Shown: in pieces, positions 7,140 through 15,338 of the stretch
Position numbering within the stretch: position 1 is the first letter of the stretch
How the letters are laid out: each line of letters opens with the position of its first letter
Made by a program: the position numbers and the translations under genes
Source: JAVBOD01 sp031551045
GTDB taxonomy: Bacteria; Bacteroidota; Bacteroidia; Bacteroidales; UBA932
Assembly: GCA_031551045.1 (NCBI GenBank)
Contig: JAVBOD010000099.1
Span: forward strand, 1 to 26,596
Length of the DNA: 26,596 nt
Direction of reading: 5' to 3'
Notes under the pieces: model-generated
The model's database searches: none
What the model was told of the DNA's origin: nothing
Seen by the model: the letters and a program-made list of their open reading frames with translations, nothing else

Positions 7140-7913
7140 TCATCGTTCGTCGCTCTTCTTCGCTTCTTCCCAAATTTCATTCATCTCGTCTAACGTCATA
7201 TCTTTCAGCGAACGCCCTTTGCGGATTGTTTGCTGTTCGAGGTATCCGAAACGTTTGATAAATTTCAGGTTCGTGCGTTCCAGCGCCGTTTCTGGATTAA
7301 TGTCGTAAAGCCGCGCGGCATTTACAATGGAAAAAAGAAAATCGCCCAACTCTTGTTCCGCTTTGCGGGCATCGGCATGTGCTAATTCTACTTTCAGTTC
7401 CTCTAATTCTTCCTGCACTTTATCCCACACTTGTTCGCGTTGTTCCCAATCGAACCCTACGGCACGCGCCTTGTCTTGCACGCGGTAGGCTTTTATCAGC
7501 GCCGGCAACGATGAAGGGACGCCCGAAAGCACGGTTTTGTTGCCGTCTTTTTCTTTTATTTTCAACTGTTCCCAGTTTTGTATTACTTCACCGGAATTTT
7601 TCACCTGCGTTTCGCTGAATACGTGCGGGTGGCGGTAAATCAACTTATCGCATAATTTATCAATCACATCGTCCATGGTGAATTGCTGTTGCTCTTCGCC
7701 GATTTTTGCGTAGAATACAATGTGCAGCAGGATGTCGCCAAGTTCTTTACAAATGTTGTTATAGTCGTGTTGCAGAATCGCATCGCTCAATTCATACGTT
7801 TCTTCGATGGTTAGCGGACGAAGCGTGTCGATGGTTTGTTCGCGGTCCCACGGGCATTTTTCCCGCAGCTCGTCCATTACCTCCAAGAGTTTGTTAAAAG
7901 AAGTAGATTGCAT
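7140..7913 (-). CDS. mazG: Nucleoside triphosphate pyrophosphohydrolase MazG
   Basis: MazG hydrolyses nucleoside triphosphates to monophosphates and pyrophosphate, cleaning nucleotide pools in the cytoplasm. The 257-residue length is close to the 263 of the E. coli enzyme. The N-terminal CPWDREQT signature is at 20-27. The first metal-binding module has EETYE at 37-41 and ELGD at 57-60. The second, which carries most activity in the E. coli enzyme, has EELEEL near 168-173 and QELGD at 187-191. Both modules look intact, so it is a full two-domain MazG and not a single-domain phage type. The ATG at 7913 is clear. It lies 93 bp downstream of the DUF62 gene on the same strand and may be cotranscribed with it. 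Confidence 0.93.
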   Translation of the reverse strand: MQSTSFNKLLEVMDELREKCPWDREQTIDTLRPLTIEETYELSDAILQHDYNNICKELGDILLHIVFYAKIGEEQQQFTMDDVIDKLCDKLIYRHPHVFSETQVKNSGEVIQNWEQLKIKEKDGNKTVLSGVPSSLPALIKAYRVQDKARAVGFDWEQREQVWDKVQEELEELKVELAHADARKAEQELGDFLFSIVNAARLYDINPETALERTNLKFIKRFGYLEQQTIRKGRSLKDMTLDEMNEIWEEAKKSDER

Positions 7914-8006
7914 ATAAGTTCCCTGTTATCCCCAAAGGAATATTTAAAACATTAAAATCATTACTAAAAAGTTCCCCGACTTATTTTGTAAGTCCCCTTC
8001 GGGAAT

Positions 8007-8780
8007 TTAGGGGCTAAACTTAATTTTTATATGCGAGGTGGTGTCCAAACTCTCCAACTGTGCAACGTTGCCTTGGTTGACGGCGATTTCCAGCAGCCCG
8101 ATGGAATTGAACAAGGCTAAAATTTCGCCTTGTTGCACCTCGTCATAAAATTCCGAAATACGTTTGATAATATTGAAACGGCTCTGCACCATTAACTCAA
8201 ACGGCCGCCCTTGGTGAATCCGTTCGAACAATTCGCGTGTAATGTTGGTAATCGCATTGCCGAACGAATCGATGTAAACAACTTGTCCGGTAATACTGTT
8301 GGCATCGTAGCTCGGAAGGTTGTTCCACGCGGGTTGCAGCTCGCAGGGATGGCCGGTATTTCCCAAATCGTCGGCAACAATAGCGCCTACGGCGTCGCAA
8401 AACGAAGCAAGCGCTTTAAAGCCGCCGGGCGCTTCGGGAAGCGGCAATTCACGGATGATTTCCGGACGGATGTGCGGAATCAATAAATTCAACGTACCGT
8501 CGTTCGGCGCTACGAAATAATGCCCGTTTGCCAACATAACAGCCAGCTTGTGATTGTGGGAAGGCTCGCTGTGTACTCCCACTAAATGAATACTTCCTTC
8601 CGGAAAATGCGGATATGTATTGCGGAGTATCAGGGCCGCCTGCGTACGGTTGAACGGTGTAATTTGATGCGAAATGTCCACGATAGTCACCTCCGGGCAA
8701 GTCGATAGAATTGCCGCTTTCAGGCTGGCGATGTAGTAATCGGCCTTGCTCCAATCGGTAGTGAGGGTGACAATACGCAT
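8007..8780 (-). CDS. DUF62/SAM hydroxide adenosyltransferase family protein (divergent)
   Basis: The protein is 257 residues from ATG 8780; an extension of four codons to a TTG at 8792 is unlikely. It belongs to the DUF62 family related to fluorinase, whose characterised members cleave S-adenosylmethionine with water to adenosine and methionine. The N-terminal MRIVTLTTDW, the DISHQI segment at about 35-40, and the DSFGNAITNI motif at about 171-180 are recognisable. The canonical VDPGVG segment is here LVGVHSEP (66-73), and the conserved F-H-G-R-D-segment is replaced by GGFKALASFC. The family's Asp-Arg-His catalytic triad therefore appears to be missing. Activity may differ from the canonical reaction. 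It is cytoplasmic with no signal peptide, and lies upstream of mazG on the same strand. Confidence 0.82.
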   Translation of the reverse strand: MRIVTLTTDWSKADYYIASLKAAILSTCPEVTIVDISHQITPFNRTQAALILRNTYPHFPEGSIHLVGVHSEPSHNHKLAVMLANGHYFVAPNDGTLNLLIPHIRPEIIRELPLPEAPGGFKALASFCDAVGAIVADDLGNTGHPCELQPAWNNLPSYDANSITGQVVYIDSFGNAITNITRELFERIHQGRPFELMVQSRFNIIKRISEFYDEVQQGEILALFNSIGLLEIAVNQGNVAQLESLDTTSHIKIKFSP

Positions 8781-9192
8781 GGTTGAAAACAAAAATTTTA
8801 ATCTATAAAGGTAGTGAAAAAATAAAAGTACGCAATGAATTTATTCTTTTCGAGGAATAAAAGTAACATGTAATACCCCATTTTCATAGGTAGCACCTGC
8901 ATTTAGAAAGCGTTACATTTGCCAACCGCTGCGCTTTCTTACTTAGCGTTCTTTGCGGTAAAAAAAAATAGTTACATTCCATAGTTAGCCTTTTATTACA
9001 CATTAACGCATATTGTTTTAAATTAATTTTTTTTACCTTAAATGTGTATAGGGATTCGATTTATATTGTCGTAATTTTTATAAATGTTTGTCCGTACATT
9101 ATTCGAAAAAAAATAAAAACATACTGTAAAGAAGTCTTGTTTTTGTTTATAGTAAAGGCTTTCTATATCTTTGCCGCATATTCCAACGTAGT
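8781..9192. other. Intergenic region between the DUF62 gene and the phage-like nuclease gene
   Basis: This 412-bp spacer separates divergent genes and holds no convincing gene. It includes a one-mismatch minus-strand -7 box (TACCTTTA, 8806-8813) for the DUF62 gene and an inverted repeat (AGAAAGCG at 8905-8912, CGCTTTCT at 8932-8939). A TTAGCGTTCTTTGCGGT-type segment at about 8942-8958 resembles other Bacteroidota intergenic DNA. A good promoter for the rightward gene lies at 9142-9173. The rest is very AT-rich. Confidence 0.6.
9142..9173 (+). promoter_or_regulatory. Primary (Bacteroidota-type) promoter for the 9193-9993 gene
   Basis: TTTG at 9142-9145, 20 nt, then TATCTTTG at 9166-9173. This fits the Bacteroidota -33/-7 consensus in both elements and spacing. 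Transcription would start near 9180, giving a leader of only about 13 nt. Confidence 0.75.
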
Positions 9193-9993
9193 ATGTATTT
9201 TAACGATTTTAGCTGTCAAGTAGAGCAATTCATTTCATCAGCAGGGCTGAATATTCAGAAGGAATTACCTTTTATACATATTCCTGATAAAAAAATAATA
9301 TTTCATATAGTACCTATACATCACTGCCCTGATGCTTTTTATTTTCAAGAATTATCTATTGGCTATGAAAGGAGAGGGATACAAGTTATCCATGTATGGG
9401 AAGATATGTGGCATACTAAAAAAGAATTAGTAAAATCGAGAATTCTTGCCTTATTGGGCTTTGTTGAAAGTATTCATGCCCGGAAAACAAAAGTGGTGCG
9501 GATTGATAAGATAATGTTGGATAAATTTCTTTTAGAACATCATTTGCACGGATCGCCACAGGTGAAACATAAGTACGGTTTGTTTTTTCAAAAGCAATTG
9601 ATGGCCGTAGCTTCGTTTAGTGATGCGCGGCCGATGCTGCGCGAAGGCGTATTGTATCGTTCTGTGGAATTGGTACGCTTTGCCAACCGTACAGGCTATC
9701 GTGTAGTGGGTGGATTGGGAAAATTATTAGCGGCATTTATAGAAGAAAATAGGCCCGGCGATTTGATGAGCTACGCCGACCGTGATTGGTCGTGCGGAAA
9801 AAGCTATGAGAAATTAGGTTTTTCTTTTATTGAAAATACCGGGCCACAAATTTTTTGGGTGCATCCCGATACGCGCGAACGCATATATGCTCATCGTTTA
9901 CCGGCGGATATGACGGAAGAAAAGTTGACAGAAGAAGGCTATGTGCGTATTTACAATGCCGGTAATAAAAAATATATCAAACGATTGATGTAG
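9193..9993 (+). CDS. Homing-endonuclease-like protein with degenerate nuclease domain (phage-family homologue)
   Basis: This 266-residue protein matches, in order, the layout of a protein group common in phages and large viruses. A nuclease-like region ends in GIQVIHVWEDMW (62-73), followed by KKELVKSRILALLG (76-89) and the HARKTK strand (95-100). Then comes a C-terminal domain with HLHGS (117-121), KYGLFF (127-132), VELVRFAN (158-165), VVGGLGKLL (171-179), MSYADRDWS (192-200) and YEKLGFSFIENTG (205-217). In phage members the strand before GI-IHIFEDEW carries an acidic/Asn motif (E-x-N-G-x-Y-W-H-S type). Here it is IIFHIVPIHHC (35-45), so the nuclease may be inactive. The C-terminal domain resembles an acyltransferase-like fold, by inference. 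The gene has its own promoter and converges on lysA with a 4-bp gap. Function is unknown. Confidence 0.7.
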   Translation: MYFNDFSCQVEQFISSAGLNIQKELPFIHIPDKKIIFHIVPIHHCPDAFYFQELSIGYERRGIQVIHVWEDMWHTKKELVKSRILALLGFVESIHARKTKVVRIDKIMLDKFLLEHHLHGSPQVKHKYGLFFQKQLMAVASFSDARPMLREGVLYRSVELVRFANRTGYRVVGGLGKLLAAFIEENRPGDLMSYADRDWSCGKSYEKLGFSFIENTGPQIFWVHPDTRERIYAHRLPADMTEEKLTEEGYVRIYNAGNKKYIKRLM

Positions 9994-9997
9994 CGTA

Positions 9998-11152
9998 TTA
10001 CAACTCGTCCGAATAATAATGTGCGGGCAAGTCGCGCATGTTATAGGACGAAGCCATTGTTTCGCCATAGGCGCCGGCGCTGCGGATAGCTATCAAATCG
10101 CCGCGCTGAGTTTTGGGAAGCGGAACATAGTGCGCAAAACAATCGCTCGATTCACAAATAGGGCCTACTACATCATATAATTGTTCTTCGCTGCCGGATG
10201 TGAGGTTTTGAATGGCATGATGCGCTTCGTAGAGTGCGGGGCGAATCAAATCGGTCATGCCGGCATCTACTACCGCAAACAACTTATCAATCCCCCGTTT
10301 GATATACAACACGCGCGTGATAAGCGTTCCGCTTTGCGCAACTAATGCGCGTCCCGGCTCGAAATGCACGGTTTGTCCCGCACGAACTTCCAGATATTTA
10401 TTCACTAATGCGAAGAAATTTTCGAAATCGGGCATCGGATAGTTGTCGGGTTCATGATAATTCACGCCCAATCCGCCACCCAGATTAATGTGCGGTACCT
10501 GCACTCCGTGTTCGGCGAACCAGTGTTGCAACTCATTGACACGGGCGCACAACAGGCGAAATACCTCCATGTCGGTAATTTGAGAACCGATATGAAAATG
10601 TAATCCGATAAGGTTGATATGGTTGAAATTATTAATGGCATCGAGCGCCAGTTCAAACATCCACGGACTGATTCCGAATTTATCTTTCTCCAGGCCCGTC
10701 GTGATGTAACGATGCGTATGCGGGTCGATGTTCGGATTCAGCCGCAGTGTGATATCGGCTACACAATTCATTGATTGGGCAAGGCCGTCGATAACTTCAA
10801 TCTCCGGAATCGATTCGCAATTGAAACTGAAAATACGATTTTCCAAGGCTAATTTTATTTCCTTGTCGCTTTTTCCAACGCCTGAAAATACCACCTCTTT
10901 CGGCGCGAATCCGTTTTTCAAAGCGTAGGCCACTTCATTTCCGCTTACACAATCGGCGCCTAAACCCGCCTCGCACATAAGGTCTATGATTCGTTTATTG
11001 TTGTTGGCTTTCAGGGCGTAGTGTCCTTTATAGCCGTATTTTTTGAGTTGTGCGGTATAATGAGTAACGGTTGTTTTCAGCAATTCCATATCATAAAAAT
11101 AGAACGGAGTGGACAACTGTTGAAATTTGTCTACAGGTAATTCAGTGCGCAT
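9998..11152 (-). CDS. lysA: Diaminopimelate decarboxylase
   Basis: LysA is a PLP enzyme that converts meso-diaminopimelate to L-lysine, the last step of lysine synthesis in the cytoplasm. The 384-residue protein has the PLP lysine in HYALKANN (K48), the HFHIGSQ motif near 204-210, the glycine-rich GGGLGVNY near 244-251, EPGR near 286-289 and CESSDCF near 352-358. CESSD supplies the active-site cysteine across the dimer, and GAYGETMASSYN lies near the C terminus. All fit a fold-type III decarboxylase that prefers DAP. It ends with a tail-to-tail junction only 4 bp from the phage-like gene. The ATG at 11152 is about 18 nt from a -7 box within a mirror-image divergent promoter shared with the GH3 fusion gene. 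No other lysine genes are nearby. Confidence 0.95.
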   Translation of the reverse strand: MRTELPVDKFQQLSTPFYFYDMELLKTTVTHYTAQLKKYGYKGHYALKANNNKRIIDLMCEAGLGADCVSGNEVAYALKNGFAPKEVVFSGVGKSDKEIKLALENRIFSFNCESIPEIEVIDGLAQSMNCVADITLRLNPNIDPHTHRYITTGLEKDKFGISPWMFELALDAINNFNHINLIGLHFHIGSQITDMEVFRLLCARVNELQHWFAEHGVQVPHINLGGGLGVNYHEPDNYPMPDFENFFALVNKYLEVRAGQTVHFEPGRALVAQSGTLITRVLYIKRGIDKLFAVVDAGMTDLIRPALYEAHHAIQNLTSGSEEQLYDVVGPICESSDCFAHYVPLPKTQRGDLIAIRSAGAYGETMASSYNMRDLPAHYYSDEL

Positions 11153-11168
11153 ATCGAAAAAATTTCGA

Positions 11169-11195
11169 GCAAAGGTACATTTTTTTTACCTTTGC
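11169..11195. promoter_or_regulatory. Mirror-image divergent promoter pair (lysA / GH3 fusion)
   Basis: GCAAAGGTA (11169-11177) and TACCTTTGC (11187-11195) form perfect 9-bp inverted arms around nine mostly T bases. Each arm contains a perfect TAnnTTTG -7 box: 11170-11177 on the minus strand for lysA and 11187-11194 on the plus strand for the GH3 gene. The -33 positions are near-matches (TTTC type) that fall just outside the opposite box. RNA polymerase probably cannot use both at once. Confidence 0.65.
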
Positions 11196-11283
11196 GAAAC
11201 GGTGTAATTCGAAAAGAGCATTTGTAACACAGACTAAAGAAAAAGTAAATTATTTTAAACGTACGCCGGTTGTTATGCGATAT

Positions 11284-14262
11284 ATGAAAAAATTTAAACG
11301 AAATTTAATAGGATTATCCTTTCTACTTATACTTCCCATCAGCTCTTTTTCCTACGAACAGGAACCGCCCGGACAACAGCAGTGGGTCGATTCGTTGATG
11401 AACACCATGAGTTTGCGGCAACGCATTGCACAACTTTTTCTGGTGAGCCTGAGCATGGAGCCCAAAGCCAAAGACAATCCGGATGCAGTGCTGGATTTGG
11501 TGCGGAAAGAACACGTCGGAGGAATTATTCTGATGAAAGGTACGCCTTATGCATGGGTGCAAACAGCTAACCGCCTGCAAAAAGCAGCGAATATTCCTTT
11601 GCTGATGGCCATAGATGCCGAGTTCGGTTTAGCAATGCGCATGGATAGCATGCCGGCTTTTCCGCGTCAAATGACGCTGGGCGCTTTAACGGATGATAAG
11701 CTGATTTTTGAAATGGGCGCGACGGTGGCGCGTCAATGCAAGCGGATAGGCTTACACATGAATTTTGCTCCGGTAGTCGATATTAATAATAATCCGGGAA
11801 ATCCGGTAATCAATATCCGTTCATTCGGCGAAAGCCGCGAGAAGGTTGCCGATAAAGCCATTGTTTATATGCGAGGCTTGCAGTATAACGGCATTTTGGC
11901 CAGCGCCAAGCACTTTCCCGGGCATGGCGATACCGATACGGACTCTCATCATCTTTTGCCGTGCTTGCCTTATTCGGCGCAACGCATTGACTCGCTGGAA
12001 CTGTATCCTTTCCGGAAATTGATTGAAGCGGGCGTGGCATCGGTGATGGTAGGCCATCTCGAAGTTCCTTCTTTGGACACCTCTTCTTTACCCGCTTCGT
12101 TATCGCCTTACATTATTACCTCCTTATTGCAGGATACTTTAGCGTTCGAAGGATTGGTGGTAACCGATGCCTTGAATATGAAAGGCGTGCTAAACGGTTC
12201 GAAAGCGGAGCAAATTCCGTTGAAAGCATTACAGGCGGGCAACGACCTTTTGCTCATGCCGGGGAAAGTGCCCGAATCCATTACGGTGATTGAAAAAGCT
12301 GTGGAGTCTGGCATGATAGATGAACACGCTATCAATATGAAATGCCGGAAAATATTGGGCGTGAAATATCGTGCAGGATTGCAGCAACAGCCGTTGATTG
12401 ATACTACTAATTTATATGCCGATTTAAATAATTTCCGGGATGAAGCCCTGTGCAATCGTATAGCCGATGCGGCCTTGACGGTGGTGCGGAATACGGACAA
12501 CATCTTGCCCGTGCAACGTTTGGAAGCATTGAATATTGCTTACGTGGAAGTAGGGAAGGGGAAAGGCACAGATTTTGCCGATGCGTTGAAATTGTATGCC
12601 GACATCGCTTCTTTTTCTATCGACCGCATGCCATCTCGTAAGACCTTGGATTCCTTGACACTTTCCTTGAAGCCTTTTAATTTGATAATAGTGGGATTTC
12701 ACGATGCCGATGCCCGCCCGCAATATAACTTTGGCGTTGACTCTGTATTGTCGGCGTATTTGACGAATACAGCAAAAGAAAAAAACGTGGTGCTGGCCTT
12801 TTTCGGAACGCCTTATGGAATAAAGAAATTCAACCATTATCAAAATTTTCAAGCCATTGTGATCGCCTACGAGAATCGTACATTCATGATGGATAGGGCA
12901 GCACAATTGATTTTTGGAGGAGTGCCGGCGCAGGGAGTTTTGCCGGTTTCTGCCGCCGATTCCCTGCAGGCCGGCGATGGCATTACATGGAATACGGCGA
13001 CAAGATTGAAGTATGTGCTGCCGGAAGAAATAGGGATTGACTCCAAACGTTTGTACGCCATGGATACCATGATGCAGCATGCTGTCAGCGCGGAAGCTAC
13101 ACCAGGCGGACAAATTGTAGCGGCTTACCAAGGGCGGGTTTTCTACCGGAAAAGCTTTGGGAAACATACCTATAATGCCGGCGCCCGGCCTGTTCAAAAT
13201 AGCGACATCTACGACTTGGCTTCGCTTACCAAAGTGAATGCTACCTTGCCGGTAGTGATGTATCTGTTGCAGCAAAAGGAATTGAAATTGAAGGACGAGT
13301 TGGACGATTATTTGGAATTTGATAAAGCCGCTGCCGGTAAACGAAAGTTAGAAATAGTGGATATTCTCACGCACCAATCAGGATTGAGAGCCTTTGAGCC
13401 TTTTCACAAACGCTTTTTGGTGAAAGCGGAGCGCAAGGGCGAAATATTCGAAGTGTTGGATACTACGCTTTTCAGAAAAACGTTTTCTGTAAAATATGCA
13501 TTGCCGGTAGCCGACCATTTATTCGCCTCGGTGAACGTGCCGATATTGATGAACAAAGAGATTGACGAAAGTGATTTATTGAGCAAAACGTATCGTTATA
13601 GCGACTGGGGCTTCATGTACATGCAGCGGATAGTGGAAAAAATTACCGGCGAACGGCTCGACCGCCTGGCGAATGATTTATTTTATAAACCCCTCGGCAT
13701 GAACAATACTTCGTTTCTTCCGCTGAATAAATTTGCCTTGGAACGCATTCCGCCTTCGGAGGTCGATGTGGCCTACCGCCGGCAAACCATACAAGGCTAT
13801 GTGAACGATCATAACGCCGGTTTCATGGGCGGTGTATCGGGCCATGCCGGATTGTTTGCCAATGCCAACGATGTGGCAAAGTTGATGCAACTCTACGCAA
13901 ACAAAGGAATATACGGCGGGCAACGTTATTTCGATGCCGATTTGGTCGATGAATTTACCGCTTGCCGCTTTTGCGAAAAAAACGGCAACCGGCGCGGCTT
14001 GGGCTTTGATAAGCCTGAACCGGACACTCATAAAAACAGCCCTGTAGAACGTATCATGTCATTGGAAAGTTATGGGCATTTGGGCTATACCGGAACCATG
14101 TGTTGGGTGGATCCTGCACGGGACTTGATTTTTGTGATGTTGACCAACCGCACTTATCCGAGCGATGGCAAAAAGTTGACAACGATGAATGTCCGTAGCC
14201 GTATGCTGGCCGAATTCGCAAAAGTGATTGACGAATTGAGGTGCAAACCGGATAGCGAATAA
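11284..14262 (+). CDS. Secreted GH3 beta-N-acetylglucosaminidase fused to a serine beta-lactamase-like domain
   Basis: This 992-residue protein starts at ATG 11284 (another ATG at 11275 adds three residues) with a signal peptide ending near SSFSYEQ. Residues about 35-365 form a GH3 (NagZ-like) domain. KHFPGHG is at 209-215, the DSHH region at 220-223 contains the catalytic-dyad histidine, and VVTDALNMKGV places the nucleophile at D295. Residues about 390-560 look like a linking alpha/beta domain. Residues about 585-985 form a serine beta-lactamase/penicillin-binding domain with SLTK at 647-650 (S647), YSD at 772-774 for the YxN motif, and HLGYTGT at 932-938 for the KTG-like motif. The protein should act in the periplasm on peptidoglycan fragments. 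The open frame extends upstream to 11071, but the promoter lies at 11187-11194, so the longer start is excluded. Confidence 0.9.
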   Translation: MKKFKRNLIGLSFLLILPISSFSYEQEPPGQQQWVDSLMNTMSLRQRIAQLFLVSLSMEPKAKDNPDAVLDLVRKEHVGGIILMKGTPYAWVQTANRLQKAANIPLLMAIDAEFGLAMRMDSMPAFPRQMTLGALTDDKLIFEMGATVARQCKRIGLHMNFAPVVDINNNPGNPVINIRSFGESREKVADKAIVYMRGLQYNGILASAKHFPGHGDTDTDSHHLLPCLPYSAQRIDSLELYPFRKLIEAGVASVMVGHLEVPSLDTSSLPASLSPYIITSLLQDTLAFEGLVVTDALNMKGVLNGSKAEQIPLKALQAGNDLLLMPGKVPESITVIEKAVESGMIDEHAINMKCRKILGVKYRAGLQQQPLIDTTNLYADLNNFRDEALCNRIADAALTVVRNTDNILPVQRLEALNIAYVEVGKGKGTDFADALKLYADIASFSIDRMPSRKTLDSLTLSLKPFNLIIVGFHDADARPQYNFGVDSVLSAYLTNTAKEKNVVLAFFGTPYGIKKFNHYQNFQAIVIAYENRTFMMDRAAQLIFGGVPAQGVLPVSAADSLQAGDGITWNTATRLKYVLPEEIGIDSKRLYAMDTMMQHAVSAEATPGGQIVAAYQGRVFYRKSFGKHTYNAGARPVQNSDIYDLASLTKVNATLPVVMYLLQQKELKLKDELDDYLEFDKAAAGKRKLEIVDILTHQSGLRAFEPFHKRFLVKAERKGEIFEVLDTTLFRKTFSVKYALPVADHLFASVNVPILMNKEIDESDLLSKTYRYSDWGFMYMQRIVEKITGERLDRLANDLFYKPLGMNNTSFLPLNKFALERIPPSEVDVAYRRQTIQGYVNDHNAGFMGGVSGHAGLFANANDVAKLMQLYANKGIYGGQRYFDADLVDEFTACRFCEKNGNRRGLGFDKPEPDTHKNSPVERIMSLESYGHLGYTGTMCWVDPARDLIFVMLTNRTYPSDGKKLTTMNVRSRMLAEFAKVIDELRCKPDSE

Positions 14263-14281
14263 TTCAATCCTTATTATTTGT

Positions 14282-14289
14282 TATCTTTG
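14282..14289 (+). promoter_or_regulatory. -7 promoter box for the BtuCD/FecDE-like operon
   Basis: TATCTTTG matches TAnnTTTG exactly, 17 nt before the ATG at 14307 and 20 nt after the stop of the GH3 gene. No TTTG at the -33 distance was found. It suggests that the importer operon has its own start and is not only read through. Confidence 0.5.
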
Positions 14290-14306
14290 TACTCCTTTAT
14301 CAATAC

Positions 14307-15338
14307 ATGATACGTAGCAAACAATTGAACTCGTGGTGCTTTGTCGGGCTAAGCATTTTATTGGGCTTATTTTTTTTAGCCGATGTGATGCTTGGTTCCA
14401 TGATACTGCCTTTTCGCGATGTGGTAAGCGCCCTGCTGGGCGGTGAAGCCGCTCCCGATTTCATCAAGAATATTGTTTGGAACTTCAGAGTTCCCAAAGC
14501 TGTAGTAGCTTTATTGGCAGGAATGGCGCTTTCGGTAAGCGGTTTGCAAATGCAAACGGTTTTTCGTAATCCTTTGGCCGACCCTTATGTATTGGGCATC
14601 AGCTCCGGCGCCGGATTGGGAGTGGCTTTGTTTGTATTGGGAGCCTCGTGGTTCGATTTCTCCGGCAATTTGTGGTGGCTACATGGACTGGGGATGACGG
14701 CTGCCGGATGGCTGGGCGCCATGCTTGTGCTTAGTCTGATACTGGCGGCTTCGGTTCGTTTACGTGATACCATGTCTATTTTAATATTGGGAATTATGTT
14801 AGGTGGCGCTGTTTCGGCGGTGATAGGCGTCTTGCAGTATTTCAGTGCGGCCTCTTCGCTAAAAACATATGTTATCTGGACCATGGGAAGTTTCAGCGGC
14901 GTATCTCCCAACAATTTATGGATACTGATATTGGTCATATTGGCAGGATTGTCCATTGCCTTTATTACAATGAAGCCGATGAATGCCCTTTTAATGGGCG
15001 AAACATATGCCAAAAGCATCGGAATGAATGTACGGCGTACACGTTCCCTGATATTTTCAGGCGCCGGCTTATTAACCGGTGTTATTACCGCTTTTTGCGG
15101 GCCTATCGGTTTCATTGGTATTGCTGTGCCCCATGTGGCAAGAATGTTATTTCGCGACGCCAATCATCAGGTTTTATTACCGGCTACCATCCTGTTAGGC
15201 GGGAGCATCATGCTGCTCTGCGATATTATTTCGCAATTGCCCGGCGCTGATAGTGTATTGCCCATTAACACCATTGCAGCGCTGATGGGTATTCCTGTTA
15301 TTATCATTATTATTTTCAGAAACCAGCGAGCCTACTGA
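14307..15338 (+). CDS. FecCD/BtuC-family ABC importer permease
   Basis: This 343-residue inner-membrane permease belongs to the iron-siderophore/haem/cobalamin importers. The family core runs from FRVPKAVVALLAGMALSVSG through QTVFRNPLADPYVLGISSGAG (about 52-100). Around ten membrane segments are visible, with the ending LPINTIAALMGIPVIIIII (about 316-334) as usual near the coupling region. The ATG at 14307 is clear. Its stop codon overlaps the start of the ATP-binding gene by one base (TGATG), so the pair is translationally coupled. The periplasmic binding protein and TonB receptor are not in the window. Substrate cannot be assigned between cobalamin, haem and ferric siderophores; the name BtuC or FecD would be a guess. 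Confidence 0.92.
   Translation: MIRSKQLNSWCFVGLSILLGLFFLADVMLGSMILPFRDVVSALLGGEAAPDFIKNIVWNFRVPKAVVALLAGMALSVSGLQMQTVFRNPLADPYVLGISSGAGLGVALFVLGASWFDFSGNLWWLHGLGMTAAGWLGAMLVLSLILAASVRLRDTMSILILGIMLGGAVSAVIGVLQYFSAASSLKTYVIWTMGSFSGVSPNNLWILILVILAGLSIAFITMKPMNALLMGETYAKSIGMNVRRTRSLIFSGAGLLTGVITAFCGPIGFIGIAVPHVARMLFRDANHQVLLPATILLGGSIMLLCDIISQLPGADSVLPINTIAALMGIPVIIIIIFRNQRAY

Noticed and set aside
7989..8015. CCCC/GGGG stem at the end of the DUF62 gene as a terminator
   Set aside because: The stem is short, has a 12-nt loop, overlaps the stop codon and has no T tract on the minus strand. It may be chance, and the downstream mazG may be cotranscribed.
11071..11283. Longer start of the GH3 fusion protein
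   Set aside because: It overlaps lysA and precedes the -7 box at 11187-11194. The signal peptide begins only at 11284.
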